A stretch of DNA of 64,000 bases from HXMU1420-13 sp034669965 (lineage in GTDB: Bacteria > Bacteroidota > Rhodothermia > Balneolales > Balneolaceae), in contig JAXMOK010000004.1 of assembly GCA_034669965.1 (NCBI GenBank), positions 62,001 through 126,000 on the forward strand. The letters are read 5' to 3'. The notes under the pieces are model-generated. The model ran no database searches. It saw only the letters and a program-made list of their open reading frames with translations, and was not told where the DNA came from. Positions 16,176 to 25,653 of the stretch are shown here, piece after piece. The position numbers and the translations under genes are program-made. Within the stretch, counting starts at the first letter, position 1. Each line of letters starts with the position of its first letter.

Positions 16176-17945
16176 ATGACTATTGAAGGCTGGACGGTAG
16201 TTGGGGTTATTGGTGTATGTCTTACGCTTCTGTTAACTACTACGTTCGCAGTTGATCTAATTTTATTATCCGGACTCGCATTTCTATTGATCAGCGGGAT
16301 TTTATCACCAGAAGAAGCCCTTGCCGGGTTTTCGAACGAAGGGATGCTTACCGTTGCGGCATTATATGTGGTTGCCGGAGGATTAAAAGAAACCGGCGCT
16401 ATTCAGATGATCACCCAAAAAATAATGGGGCAAACGCGCAATGTTCGAGGCGCCCAAGCTCGTATTATGGCACCAGTTATGGTGATGAGCGCATTTATGA
16501 ACAATACGCCCATTGTTGCTTCATTTATACCGGCCCTGGAGCATTGGAGTAAAAAAACGGGCATTCCCGTTTCAAAAGTTCTGATTCCGCTCAGTTACGC
16601 GGCGATTCTTGGTGGAACGTGTACACTAATTGGAACAAGTACTAATTTGATATTGAATGGTTTACTGATTGAAGACGGATCAACAAGATCACTGGGATTA
16701 TTCGAACCGGCTTTAATTGGGATCCCATGTGCAATAGCCGGGTTTATTTACCTATATATTTTTGGCGATAAATTGCTGCCTTCCCGTGGTGAAGCATTTC
16801 AAACGTTTAAAGACACTCGCGAATATACCATTGAAATGCTGGTACCTGAAGGAAGTCCGCTGGCAAGACAAACCATTAAAGATGCAGGTTTGCGACAGCT
16901 TCCGGGACTTTTTTTAGTAGAGATTGTTCGAGATGATGCTGTTTTGCCGGCTGTTGGACCCAATCAGAGATTGAGAATAAACGATCGCCTAATCTTCGCC
17001 GGCGTTGTTGAATCAATAGTTGACCTTCAAAGTATCAATGGCTTAGTACCTGCCACCGATCAGGTGTTCAAGCTTGATACGCCGAGAAATAACAGGGTAT
17101 TATTGGAAGCAGTAATTTCAGCCACGCATCCGCTCAGAGGTAGGACAATTAAAGAAGGTGGATTTCGAAATCGATATAACGCTGTAGTAATTGCTGTATC
17201 AAGAAGTGGTGAAAGAGTTAAAGGGAAAGTAGGTGATATTGAATTAAGGACAGGAGATACTTTACTAGTAGAAGCGACAAATGGTTTTTTAAATCGATAT
17301 CGAAATTCCAATCATTTTTATTTAATAAGCCCACTCGAAGGAGTACCGGTTACTGATTTTAAAAAATCTGGAATGGCACTATTCATTTTAGGATTTATGA
17401 TTGTTCTAGCTGGAACTGGGGTTTTAAGTATGTTGCAAGCAGGCGTGTTGGCATCAGGTTTAATGATTGTGAGTCGTGTGATTCGATATTCAATAGGTAT
17501 TGAATCGATCGATTGGCGTGTATTAATTGCCATTGCAAGTTCATTAGGAATCGGAGTTGCTTTAAAAACTACGGGGGTAGCCGGGTTATTAGCTGAAAAT
17601 GTGCTTTCATATGCCGCAACAAATACTTTTTTGCTACTGGCGATAACCTATTTCTTAACCTGGATTTTAACTGAATTAATCACAAATAATGCCGCAGCAG
17701 TACTTGTTTTCCCAATTGCAGTATCTATTGCAGGATCATTAGGTCTAAATTTTATCCCATTTGCAATGGTGATAATTATGGCGGCTTCAGCAAGTTTCTC
17801 AACTCCGATAGGTTATCAAACAAATCTCATGATATATGGACCTGGTGGATACAGGTATACTGATTACATCAAAATAGGGCTTCCATTAAATTTGATAGTA
17901 GCATCAATCACCTTATCTTTGGTACCGTTATTATGGAAATTTTGA
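16176..17945 (+). CDS. SLC13-family permease with two TrkA-C domains, probable sulfate transporter
   Basis: This 589-residue membrane protein has an N-terminal helical half with the SLC13 signature MSAFMNNTPIVASFIPAL. Two TrkA-C (RCK_C) domains follow at about residues 212-285 and 303-385. The C-terminal helical half contains LITNNAAAVLVFPIA and ASASFSTPIGYQTNLMIYGPGGY. This architecture is that of the sodium/sulfate transporters of the SAC1/SLT type. Its position as first gene before cysQ, cysD and cysNC supports sulfate as the substrate. It sits in the inner membrane and feeds PAPS synthesis. Confidence 0.88.
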   Translation: MTIEGWTVVGVIGVCLTLLLTTTFAVDLILLSGLAFLLISGILSPEEALAGFSNEGMLTVAALYVVAGGLKETGAIQMITQKIMGQTRNVRGAQARIMAPVMVMSAFMNNTPIVASFIPALEHWSKKTGIPVSKVLIPLSYAAILGGTCTLIGTSTNLILNGLLIEDGSTRSLGLFEPALIGIPCAIAGFIYLYIFGDKLLPSRGEAFQTFKDTREYTIEMLVPEGSPLARQTIKDAGLRQLPGLFLVEIVRDDAVLPAVGPNQRLRINDRLIFAGVVESIVDLQSINGLVPATDQVFKLDTPRNNRVLLEAVISATHPLRGRTIKEGGFRNRYNAVVIAVSRSGERVKGKVGDIELRTGDTLLVEATNGFLNRYRNSNHFYLISPLEGVPVTDFKKSGMALFILGFMIVLAGTGVLSMLQAGVLASGLMIVSRVIRYSIGIESIDWRVLIAIASSLGIGVALKTTGVAGLLAENVLSYAATNTFLLLAITYFLTWILTELITNNAAAVLVFPIAVSIAGSLGLNFIPFAMVIIMAASASFSTPIGYQTNLMIYGPGGYRYTDYIKIGLPLNLIVASITLSLVPLLWKF

Positions 17946-17973
17946 CTTACAATCTAATGATCAATAATCTTAA

Positions 17974-18747
17974 ATGATCAATTCTATCATCAAGCTTGCC
18001 GAGGAAGCTGGGGAAAAAATACTCGGATTTTACCACGACGATATCGAGGTTACATCAAAAGATGACGATTCTCCATTAACGAAAGCCGATTTAGCAGCAC
18101 ATCATCATATTGTTGATGGATTGAGAAGGATTACACCTGATATTCCAATAATATCAGAAGAATCGGGTGTTCCAGATTTTGAGGAAAGAAAGTCTTGGAA
18201 CAAATATTGGCTTGTTGATCCCTTAGATGGAACAAAAGAATTCATCAAAAAAAATGGTGAGTTTACAGTTAACATCGCTTTAATTGAGGATGCGAAGCCA
18301 ATAATGGGTGTAGTTAATGTGCCGGCTCAAAATATTACGTTTTACGCAGAAAATGGTGTAGGTACATACAAGAAATTGGAAAATGGCGATATTGAACAAG
18401 TTATTTCAGAAGAGTTTTCTAAACCGGGAAAAGCAAGCATTGTTGTTAGTCGCTCTCATGGTGATGACACTACAAAAAAGAAGCTAGCCAATATCGGTAT
18501 CGAAGTTACTGATGAAGTTCCTTCCGGAAGCTCGTTGAAGTTTTGCCTGGTTGCTGAGGGCAAAGCAGATTTATACCCCCGACTTGGACCAACTATGGAA
18601 TGGGACACCGGCGCAGCAGACGCTATTTATAGGTACTCAACTAAAAATGGCGAGAAATACTCACCATTAACTTACAACAAAGAAAATCTATTAAATCCCT
18701 TTTTTATAATTGGGATCAACGAATTCATCGACGCACAATCACTTTAA
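17974..18747 (+). CDS. cysQ: 3'(2'),5'-bisphosphate nucleotidase CysQ
   Basis: This 257-residue member of the inositol-monophosphatase superfamily carries the metal-binding motifs EESG, DPLDGTKEFIKKNGEF and EWDTGAADAI. CysQ hydrolyses PAP, the by-product of PAPS-dependent reactions, to AMP and phosphate. It lies between the sulfate transporter and cysD. One base separates its stop from the cysD start. The presence of a PAP-clearing enzyme fits a PAPS-consuming sulfotransferase such as the one at 39430. Confidence 0.93.
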   Translation: MINSIIKLAEEAGEKILGFYHDDIEVTSKDDDSPLTKADLAAHHHIVDGLRRITPDIPIISEESGVPDFEERKSWNKYWLVDPLDGTKEFIKKNGEFTVNIALIEDAKPIMGVVNVPAQNITFYAENGVGTYKKLENGDIEQVISEEFSKPGKASIVVSRSHGDDTTKKKLANIGIEVTDEVPSGSSLKFCLVAEGKADLYPRLGPTMEWDTGAADAIYRYSTKNGEKYSPLTYNKENLLNPFFIIGINEFIDAQSL

Positions 18748-18748
18748 T

Positions 18749-19657
18749 ATGACTGCACTTAAATCACATTCTCATCTAAAAGAAATAGAAGATGAAGGAA
18801 TATATGTAATGCGTGAAGTGGCTGCTCAGTTCGAGCGTCCTGTTTTACTTTTCTCTGGTGGAAAAGATTCCATTGTTATGTTCCATTTGGCACTTAAAGC
18901 TTTTCACCCTGGGAAAGTGCCTTTCCCATTAATGCACGTTGATACCGGGCATAATTTTCCTGAAACCATTGAGTTCCGCGATAGCTTGGTAGAAAAATAC
19001 GGTGTCGATCTGATTGTAGGTAGCGTTCAAGATTCAATTGATGAAGGAAGGGTAGAAGAAGAAACCGGTCCTGATGCATCTCGGAATGCACTTCAAACGG
19101 TTACTCTGCTAGATACCTTGAAAATACATCAGGTTGATGCGGCCTTAGGCGGTGGTCGACGAGATGAAGAAAAAGCGCGAGCTAAAGAACGGTTTTTCTC
19201 GCACCGGGATATTTTCGGGCAATGGGATCCTAAAAACCAGCGTCCCGAACTTTGGAATTTGTTCAACGGGAGAAAAAAGCCGGGCGAGAACTTCAGAGTT
19301 TTCCCTATTTCTAATTGGACAGAAATGGATGTTTGGCAGTATATCGCTCAGGAAGAAATCGATATTCCGTCCATTTATTATGCACACGAACGAAAAGTAT
19401 TTAACCGACGTGGAGTTTGGTTAGCGGATACTGATTTCGTTAACAAAATGGATGATGAAGAAGTGGTAACTAAAGTAGTTCGATTCAGAACTATTGGGGA
19501 TGCAACTTGTACAGGAGCTGTATTATCAGATGCTTCAACAATGGAAGATATCATTCAGGAAGTCGCTTCGGCGCGCGAAACAGAACGCGGTACACGTCAT
19601 GATGATAAGCGTAGCGAAACAGCTATGGAAGACCGCAAGAAGCAAGGATATTTTTAA
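18749..19657 (+). CDS. cysD: Sulfate adenylyltransferase subunit 2
   Basis: The ATG at 18749 (MTALKSHSHLKEIEDE) is chosen because it follows the cysQ stop directly and matches the family N-terminus; the 302-residue length is normal. The PP-loop is LLFSGGKDSIVM. GGGRRDEEKARAKERFFSHRD and the C-terminal GTRHDDKRSETAMEDRKKQGYF tail are diagnostic. With CysN it makes APS from ATP and sulfate. A short hairpin (arms TTTTAAGC at 19652 and GCTTAAAA at 19663) covers its stop codon, and a heptad array follows. Confidence 0.95.
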   Translation: MTALKSHSHLKEIEDEGIYVMREVAAQFERPVLLFSGGKDSIVMFHLALKAFHPGKVPFPLMHVDTGHNFPETIEFRDSLVEKYGVDLIVGSVQDSIDEGRVEEETGPDASRNALQTVTLLDTLKIHQVDAALGGGRRDEEKARAKERFFSHRDIFGQWDPKNQRPELWNLFNGRKKPGENFRVFPISNWTEMDVWQYIAQEEIDIPSIYYAHERKVFNRRGVWLADTDFVNKMDDEEVVTKVVRFRTIGDATCTGAVLSDASTMEDIIQEVASARETERGTRHDDKRSETAMEDRKKQGYF

Positions 19658-19672
19658 GCGAAGCTTAAAAAG

Positions 19673-19707
19673 TTTTGAGTGTTTAGTGATTAGTTTTGAG
19701 TGAGATA
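19673..19707. repeat. Left heptad array flanking a four-helix-bundle gene
   Basis: Units TTTTGAG, TGTTTAG, TGATTAG and TTTTGAG run back to back from 19673 to 19700, followed by TGAGATA. Each is seven bases and most end in AG. Two of them (TGTTTAG, TGATTAG) have exact reverse complements in the array at 20115-20142. Confidence 0.75.
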
Positions 19708-19775
19708 TTCTAGTTTGTAAGGAATACCGATCTCGTAGGTCTTACTTCATAGTTACTAACTAATCAATAAACATC

Positions 19776-20132
19776 ATGGACCCAAAAGGACCTGTATACA
19801 CCAAAAGTTTTGAATTTGCACTTATGATGATTGAATTACATAAGAAACTGAATTCTGAGAAATTGTATGATATCTCAAGACAAATATTACGTTCAGGAAC
19901 ATCCGTAGGTGCAAATATAAATGAAGCCGGTGCAGCAATCTCGAAGAAAGACTTCATACACAAGATGTCGATAGCTTCAAAAGAAGCTAGAGAATCTTTG
20001 TATTGGCTGAAACTAATGAAGCGAAGTGAAATTATTAATATGGATGTAGATAAAGAGCTTAATTTATGTTTAGAGATGGTTCGGTTACTTACGTCTATAG
20101 TAAAAACAAGCCAACTAAACACTAAGAACTAA
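19776..20132 (+). CDS. Four helix bundle protein (23S rRNA intervening-sequence protein family)
   Basis: This 118-residue protein has the S23/IVP pattern: a first helix SFEFALMMIELHKKLN, then ISRQILRSGTSVGANINEAGAAISKKDF, then two further helices. It belongs to a different branch from the copy at 8526 (SGTSVGANINEA versus RAAVSIISNISEG), so it is not a recent duplicate. It splits cysD from cysN, two genes whose products form one enzyme and normally abut. Its last codons and stop lie within the right-hand heptad array. The function is unknown; nucleic-acid binding is an inference from the family. Confidence 0.9.
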   Translation: MDPKGPVYTKSFEFALMMIELHKKLNSEKLYDISRQILRSGTSVGANINEAGAAISKKDFIHKMSIASKEARESLYWLKLMKRSEIINMDVDKELNLCLEMVRLLTSIVKTSQLNTKN

Positions 20133-20174
20133 AAACTAATCACTGTAATGAGTAACTCAACTCAAAACTCATAT
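20115..20174. repeat. Right heptad array, overlapping the cysN start
   Basis: Units CTAAACA, CTAAGAA, CTAAAAA and CTAATCA (20115-20142) are followed by looser CTCAA-type units to about 20174. They pair with the left array: AAAACTAATCACT (20132-20144) is the exact complement of AGTGATTAGTTTT (19685-19697), and ACTCAAAACT (20160-20169) that of 19671-19680. The array runs through the stop of the four-helix-bundle gene and into the first codons of cysN. Confidence 0.75.
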
Positions 20175-22061
20175 CTAGACATGGACATGCTTCGGTTTAC
20201 AACTGCGGGGTCCGTTGACGATGGAAAAAGTACCTTAATCGGGCGTCTTCTGTACGATTCGAAGTCGATTTTTGTCGATCAGATGGAAGCCATAGAGAAA
20301 ACCAGTAAAAGTAGTGGTGAGGAAGAAGTTAATTTAGCTCTTCTTACTGATGGTTTGAAGGCAGAACGCGAGCAGAAAATCACTATTGATGTTGCGTATC
20401 GATACTTTGCAACACCAAAGCGAAAGTTCATTATTGCCGATACACCTGGCCACACGCAATACACACGTAATATGGTCACTGGTGCTTCAACAGCAGATTT
20501 AGCAATTATTCTGGTTGATGCATCAAAGGGTATTTTAACTCAATCCCGTCGACATGCTTTTATATCATCATTGTTAAGAATTCCACATTTGGTGGTTGCT
20601 GTAAACAAGATGGATCTAGTGGATTACAATGAAGAAGTGTTCGAAGAAATCGTAGCAGATTTTGAAGAATTTGCTCACAAACTGGATGTTAGTGATATCA
20701 CATTTATCCCAATGTCTGCCCTAAAAGGCGATAATGTTGTTGATAAGTCAGAGCGCATGGATTGGTACAACGGTGCTACCTTATTGCATCACCTTGAAAA
20801 CGTGAAAGTAGATGCAGCTGATAATGTAGTAGATTTCCGCTTTCCGGTTCAATATGTAATCCGTCCGGGAATGCATTTTAGAGGTTTTTCTGGTCAGGTG
20901 GCTTCAGGCCGAATTCGTCCAGGTGATGAAATCAAAGTGCTTCCTTCTGGTTTAACTTCTAAAGTAAAAGAATTAGTTACTCGTGATGGAAATCTAGAAA
21001 TAGCTTATCCACGTGATTCAGTAACCATCACCATCGAAGATGAAATTGATATTTCACGTGGTGATATGATTGTTCGGAAAGACAATGTTCCTACGATTCG
21101 AAATGAGTTTGAGTCGTACTTGTGTTGGATGAATGAAAAAGCTCTGGATGTAAATAAGCAATATATCATCCAGCACACCTCCCGACAGGTTCAGGTATTC
21201 ATCGAAGAGATTTACTATCGAATTAATGTAGATACTTTAAATCGAGAAGAGGCTACAAATCTTAGTTTAAACGAAATTGGTAGGGTTAAACTAAAAACCA
21301 GTCAGCCATTGTTTTTTGATCCATACCAAGTCAATCAGAAAACCGGTAGTTTTATCATTATCGACCCAACAACCAATGTAACAGTCGGTGCCGGGATGAT
21401 TCGAGCTGGATCAACTGTGTCAAGAGAGGTAGAATCAGAAGAAATAAAGTCATTTCAAGAGATGACCAAACCTGAGATCAAATCTTCACCTAATGTAACC
21501 TGGGAGCCTTGGAATATATCACGCGAAGAACGTGAAAGTAGAAATAGCCAAAAAGCCAAAGTATTATGGTTTACAGGGATTTCCGGTGCCGGTAAGAGTA
21601 CAATCGCTAAAGCTCTGGAAAAGAAGTTATGGGGTGATGGAAAACAAACTGTTCTACTTGATGGCGATCAGGTTCGTCATGGGTTAAATGGTGATTTAGG
21701 ATTTAGTCCAAACGATCGAAAAGAAAACATTCGTCGAGTAGGTCATTTATCTCGATTGTTTTTCGAACACGGAAATATTGTGTTGTGTACCTTTGTTTCA
21801 CCATACACTAACGACCGTGAGTTTGTAAAGTCACTCTTCCCGGAAGAAACTGATTTTGTAGAAATTCATGTGACATGCGATCCAAAAACAGCTCAGGAAC
21901 GTGATCCGAAAGGTTTATATGCCAAAGCGGAAGCCGGCGAAATCACTGGTTTAACCGGCTATGATGCCGAGTATCAAGCTCCGGAAAATGCATCTATCAC
22001 TATCAATACTGATGAAGTTAGTGTTGAGGAAGCGGTTGAAATGATTGTAAAAGAGATATAA
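20148..22061 (+). CDS. cysNC: Sulfate adenylyltransferase subunit 1 / APS kinase fusion
   Basis: This 637-residue bifunctional protein has a GTPase domain with GSVDDGKSTLIGRL, DTPGHTQYTRNM and NKMD, then the two beta-barrel domains. From about residue 465 comes an APS kinase with Walker A FTGISGAGKSTIAKAL and the family motif FSPNDRKENIRRVGHL. It drives APS formation by CysD and then phosphorylates APS to PAPS. The first codons (MSNSTQNSYLD) are written in heptad-repeat sequence, so the N-terminus looks remodelled. A strong terminator follows. No PAPS reductase (cysH) is seen in the window. Confidence 0.96.
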   Translation: MSNSTQNSYLDMDMLRFTTAGSVDDGKSTLIGRLLYDSKSIFVDQMEAIEKTSKSSGEEEVNLALLTDGLKAEREQKITIDVAYRYFATPKRKFIIADTPGHTQYTRNMVTGASTADLAIILVDASKGILTQSRRHAFISSLLRIPHLVVAVNKMDLVDYNEEVFEEIVADFEEFAHKLDVSDITFIPMSALKGDNVVDKSERMDWYNGATLLHHLENVKVDAADNVVDFRFPVQYVIRPGMHFRGFSGQVASGRIRPGDEIKVLPSGLTSKVKELVTRDGNLEIAYPRDSVTITIEDEIDISRGDMIVRKDNVPTIRNEFESYLCWMNEKALDVNKQYIIQHTSRQVQVFIEEIYYRINVDTLNREEATNLSLNEIGRVKLKTSQPLFFDPYQVNQKTGSFIIIDPTTNVTVGAGMIRAGSTVSREVESEEIKSFQEMTKPEIKSSPNVTWEPWNISREERESRNSQKAKVLWFTGISGAGKSTIAKALEKKLWGDGKQTVLLDGDQVRHGLNGDLGFSPNDRKENIRRVGHLSRLFFEHGNIVLCTFVSPYTNDREFVKSLFPEETDFVEIHVTCDPKTAQERDPKGLYAKAEAGEITGLTGYDAEYQAPENASITINTDEVSVEEAVEMIVKEI

Positions 22062-22084
22062 ATAACTCTGTTAAAGAAGAGACT

Positions 22085-22118
22085 AAAAAGGTGATCTGTA
22101 TTCAGGTTACCTTTTTTT
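22085..22118 (+). terminator. Intrinsic terminator of the sulfate-activation operon
   Basis: A 14-bp stem (AAAAAGGTGATCTG at 22085-22098 with CAGGTTACCTTTTT at 22103-22116, two G-U pairs) with a TATT loop runs into a seven-T tract, 23 bases after the cysNC stop. Confidence 0.85.
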
Positions 22119-22165
22119 ATGTTGATAGTTTTCCTATCCTGAAATAAAAAAGATCGAAGAAATAT

Positions 22166-23029
22166 ATGAAAGGAATAATACTCGCGGGTGGTTCAGGTAC
22201 GAGATTGTATCCGGTAACGAAAGCTATTAGTAAGCAATTGATGCCGGTTTACGACAAACCAATGATTTACTATCCATTGTCAGTGTTAATGCTTGCTGGG
22301 ATCAAAGAAGTTCTAATTATTACAACTCCGGAAGATAGTGAAAGCTTCAAGCGGCTTTTAAACGATGGAAGTGAGTGGGGAATACATTTGTCTTATGCAG
22401 TTCAACCAAAACCAGAAGGCTTAGCACAAGCATTCATTATCGGTGAGGATTTTATAGGTGATGACGATGTTACCATGATACTCGGAGATAATATTTTCTA
22501 TGGTCCACGATTTGGGGAAATTATCAAAGAAAGTGTGAGAGACCTTAATGGTGCTACTGTTTTTGGGTATCAAGTAAGTGACCCAGAACGCTTTGGTGTA
22601 GTAGAAATGGGAGATGATAATAGAGCCATTTCAATTGAAGAGAAACCAGAGACTCCTAAGTCGGATTTAGCGGTAACCGGGTTATATGTTTATGATAATA
22701 ACGTAGTAAATATCGCTAAATCAATTAAACCCAGTAGTCGAGGTGAATTAGAGATCACTTCTGTAAATGCTTCATATCTCGAGCAAGGAAAATTAAATGT
22801 TCAGCGCCTAGGAAGGGGTTATGCCTGGTTAGATACAGGAACCCATGATTCTATGATGGAAGCTGCTCAGTTTGTTGAAATCATTGAAAGACGTCAAGGG
22901 TATAAAATTGCATGTCTTGAAGAAATTGCCTGGCGTAATGGCTGGATAAATGAAAACAAACTACTCCAAAAAGCCGACGAGCTCAAGAAAAACGGCTATG
23001 GGGAATATTTGAGAAAGCTTATTAGGTAG
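22166..23029 (+). CDS. rfbA: Glucose-1-phosphate thymidylyltransferase
   Basis: This 287-residue protein carries GGSGTRLYPVTKAISKQLMP and the substrate segments YYPLSVLMLAG and LGDNIFYG; the C-terminal RLGRGYAWLDTGTHDSMMEA is diagnostic for RfbA/RmlA. It makes dTDP-glucose, the entry to dTDP-rhamnose and other dTDP-deoxysugars. The rest of the rml set is absent from the window, so its partners must lie elsewhere. It opens the polysaccharide region, separated from the sulfate operon by a terminator. Confidence 0.95.
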   Translation: MKGIILAGGSGTRLYPVTKAISKQLMPVYDKPMIYYPLSVLMLAGIKEVLIITTPEDSESFKRLLNDGSEWGIHLSYAVQPKPEGLAQAFIIGEDFIGDDDVTMILGDNIFYGPRFGEIIKESVRDLNGATVFGYQVSDPERFGVVEMGDDNRAISIEEKPETPKSDLAVTGLYVYDNNVVNIAKSIKPSSRGELEITSVNASYLEQGKLNVQRLGRGYAWLDTGTHDSMMEAAQFVEIIERRQGYKIACLEEIAWRNGWINENKLLQKADELKKNGYGEYLRKLIR

Positions 23030-23096
23030 TTCCGCAACGGAGAGAATAGATTATTTATGTAAAAATTAATCCGTAAGTGACTACCTGAATCAGTAC

Positions 23097-23116
23097 GGCC
23101 AATTCAAGAATTGGCC
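23097..23116. repeat. Short perfect palindrome in the rfbA-wzc convergent space
   Basis: Arms GGCCAATT and AATTGGCC enclose CAAG. No T tract follows on either strand, so it is either a weak terminator or a protein-binding site between two convergent genes. Confidence 0.45.
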
Positions 23117-23181
23117 CAATATGAAACTAGCTCTATACTGGTCATTCATATAAGATTTCTCTATACGGTGACTTTAATTTT

Positions 23182-23202
23182 ACTCACAACTCACAACTAC
23201 AA
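23182..23202. repeat. Three heptads next to the tyrosine-kinase gene stop
   Basis: ACTCACA, ACTCACA and ACTACAA follow each other in exact 7-base phase, 12 bases beyond the end of the wzc-like gene. They are of the same style as the arrays between the etf genes. Confidence 0.55.
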
Positions 23203-23213
23203 AGTTTGCAAAA

Positions 23214-25553
23214 CTACGCGTCTTCTTTATAGTAATCCGTGTAGTATGTTCTTTTGTAATAAGAGTAATTGGTATAATAATCGGTACTCTTCTCAGGGTT
23301 AAATGCATTAAGTACTAAGCCAAGAATATCAGCATTTAAGTGATCAAGTCCATCTAAAGTAAATTCAAGCTCGCGTTTCGTAGTAACGTTAAATCTTGAT
23401 ACAACTATTAATCCATCAACCAATCTTAGCAAAGATGCTGAATCCGAAATAATACCATAAGGTGCAGTGTCCAAGATTATGTGATCATAACGGTCCTTTA
23501 AGCGATCTATCAATTGTTTTAATCGTTTACTATCTAAAACAGTAGCAGGCTCTGGTGTTTTCTTACCAACTGTTAGTAGATCAACATTTGGGGCTACAGT
23601 TGATCTAACAATATTGCTAATGCTTACAGTTTCGAATAATGAATCAGTAAGCCCTGGTTCTCTATTTTCACCAAATATTTTATGTTGAGTAGGACGTCGT
23701 AAATCCAAATCAATGATAAGAACTGATTTTTCAGCTTCAGAGAAAGTAACAGCTAAATTTGCCGCAACAGTACTTTTACCTTCCCCTTTGGTTGCTGATG
23801 TAACCATGATAACTTTATAATGTTTATCAGGGTTTGCATAAACCACATTAATTCGTAATCGACGATAGGCTTCTGATAAAGGAGAAATGTGATCTAAAAA
23901 TGTAATTAACTGGTTAGAGACAGATTTTTCATCTAAAAACTGTCTACCTGTTGAATCAAAGTCATCCATTATTGAAAAATCGGGAATAGTACCCAATAAT
24001 GGATGTTTTGTAGCCTTTAGAGTTTCAGTTGTTGTAATTTTATCATCGACAAGATCACGAATAAGAATGATTCCTATCGAAAGTACACCACCTAATAATA
24101 GCCCTACAATAAAGATTAGTTTTTTTCTAGGACTTACAGGGTTAAGTTTAGGTGTTGCATAATCTAAAACTCTACCCATACCGAACTGTGTTTTTTCCCA
24201 CAAACTCATTTCCGCAAATTGATTAGCGACTAACAAATAAAGTTGTTCATTAATCTTAACATCTCTTTCTAATCGAGACAACGCAATTATCTCATCTGGA
24301 AGCGATTTAAAATCTTCATTGAGATCTACAAAAAATTCTTGTAGGATGTCTTGCTGAGTCTGTAGCTGGACACGTTCTATAGTTGCATTATTTAAACTAC
24401 TAGTCAAAGCTATGAATCGTTCAGTGATATTACTGCTGCTACTAGATGCGAAAATCAAGCTTAAGTAAGATTCTTCATCTGTTAGCTGCTGAGTCAGTGA
24501 TCTAATCTGATTTTTCACTATTTCAATTTCTTTTTCCAACCGTACCAGTTCTGAATTATCTGGAGAAATTTCGGGGTTTCGAATCTTTAACATAAGCCGC
24601 TCGGTTTCAATTTCTGCAAGTTGAAACTGAAAACGTTGAATGATTGGGCTTAATGCATCTGTATAGTTGTCAGATAATCCAGGTTTAATATCATTAAGTT
24701 GTCTCTCTAACAGATCAATATTTGCATCTAGTGCAACCATTTGAACCGCAATATTTTGTTTTTGCGTTTCAATATTAGCAAGTTTACTAATCAATTGCTC
24801 ACTTTGAGGATTCAAAGCAATTATATTAGTTCTATTCATGAACTCACGTAGCGAATCTTCACTTATCTCAAGTTCTGTTTCGATTCGATTTCTTTCTTCT
24901 TCTAGAAAGTCTAAGGCAGATACTGCCATAGATCTATTTTGTTCTGTGGAGAGAGCAGAGTATGCATTTATAGTTTGGTTTACCACTTCTGCAGCCTCAA
25001 AAGGTGAATAACTTTCAAAGATTATTTCAACAACTTCCGATGTAGGCTCAGGGCGTTCAAATCTAACAAAAGACCTATATCTTCCTGCAATAACATCAAT
25101 CTCGGTAGTTGTTGAATCATTTGGGAAATCACGCCACAATATTGGAAACTTGTTTCCATTTTCGTCAAATTCAATTTCTAAAATTCGTTGAGCAACTTCA
25201 TGACTCTGCTTTATAGATTTCAATATCATTAGCTCATTCGAAATAGTGCTTCCTACACCAATACCATAAGTTGTTGTTAGTAAGCTGGATAAGTCAGACC
25301 CTGCATATGAGTATCGGTTCTGACTTTGAGAAATCATGATAGTGCCGCGACTCTCATATTTGGGTACTTGAAATTGAATAAAAACATACGACAAGATACC
25401 GCCTAAGATTATAACAGATATAATCAGCCACTTGTTCATCAGAAATAAATTAAATAACCGAAGAAAATCGATCTCATCCTCTTCAACATGGCCGTTATTA
25501 ATACGTAAATTCTGAGAATTTGAAGCTGTTCCGTTTGAACCGTTGTACTGCAT
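23214..25553 (-). CDS. wzc: Polysaccharide co-polymerase / tyrosine autokinase (Wzc type)
   Basis: This 779-residue inner-membrane protein has a Wzz domain with a first membrane helix near residue 40 (WLIISVIILGGILSYVF). A long coiled-coil periplasmic part follows, then a second helix (LIFIVGLLLGGVLSIGIILI). The cytoplasmic BY-kinase domain has Walker A ATKGEGKST near residue 590, Walker A' LIIDLDLRRP and the LDTAPYG motif. The last 25 residues contain nine tyrosines, the autophosphorylation cluster. It controls chain length and export of the polysaccharide made by the genes that follow. No matching phosphatase gene is obvious. Confidence 0.93.
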   Translation of the reverse strand: MQYNGSNGTASNSQNLRINNGHVEEDEIDFLRLFNLFLMNKWLIISVIILGGILSYVFIQFQVPKYESRGTIMISQSQNRYSYAGSDLSSLLTTTYGIGVGSTISNELMILKSIKQSHEVAQRILEIEFDENGNKFPILWRDFPNDSTTTEIDVIAGRYRSFVRFERPEPTSEVVEIIFESYSPFEAAEVVNQTINAYSALSTEQNRSMAVSALDFLEEERNRIETELEISEDSLREFMNRTNIIALNPQSEQLISKLANIETQKQNIAVQMVALDANIDLLERQLNDIKPGLSDNYTDALSPIIQRFQFQLAEIETERLMLKIRNPEISPDNSELVRLEKEIEIVKNQIRSLTQQLTDEESYLSLIFASSSSSNITERFIALTSSLNNATIERVQLQTQQDILQEFFVDLNEDFKSLPDEIIALSRLERDVKINEQLYLLVANQFAEMSLWEKTQFGMGRVLDYATPKLNPVSPRKKLIFIVGLLLGGVLSIGIILIRDLVDDKITTTETLKATKHPLLGTIPDFSIMDDFDSTGRQFLDEKSVSNQLITFLDHISPLSEAYRRLRINVVYANPDKHYKVIMVTSATKGEGKSTVAANLAVTFSEAEKSVLIIDLDLRRPTQHKIFGENREPGLTDSLFETVSISNIVRSTVAPNVDLLTVGKKTPEPATVLDSKRLKQLIDRLKDRYDHIILDTAPYGIISDSASLLRLVDGLIVVSRFNVTTKRELEFTLDGLDHLNADILGLVLNAFNPEKSTDYYTNYSYYKRTYYTDYYKEDA

Positions 25554-25586
25554 GAATAAATTTTAAGAATTTTTGAGAGGCAGAAA

Positions 25587-25617
25587 GATACATTTTTTTT
25601 TTAGAAAAAATCGTATC
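25587..25617. promoter_or_regulatory. AT-rich inverted repeat in the divergent wzc/phosphoesterase promoter region
   Basis: GATAC (25587-25591) plus a T tract faces an A tract plus GTATC (25613-25617). It lies in the 100-base space between two divergent genes, where an operator would be expected. The low complexity makes the call weak. Confidence 0.3.
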
Positions 25618-25653
25618 ATAAATGCTTATGTTTGAAATGAAATAATCGCTTAA

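Noticed and set aside
22166..23029. Complete dTDP-rhamnose operon
   Set aside because: Only rfbA is present; rfbB, rfbC and rfbD are not in the window.
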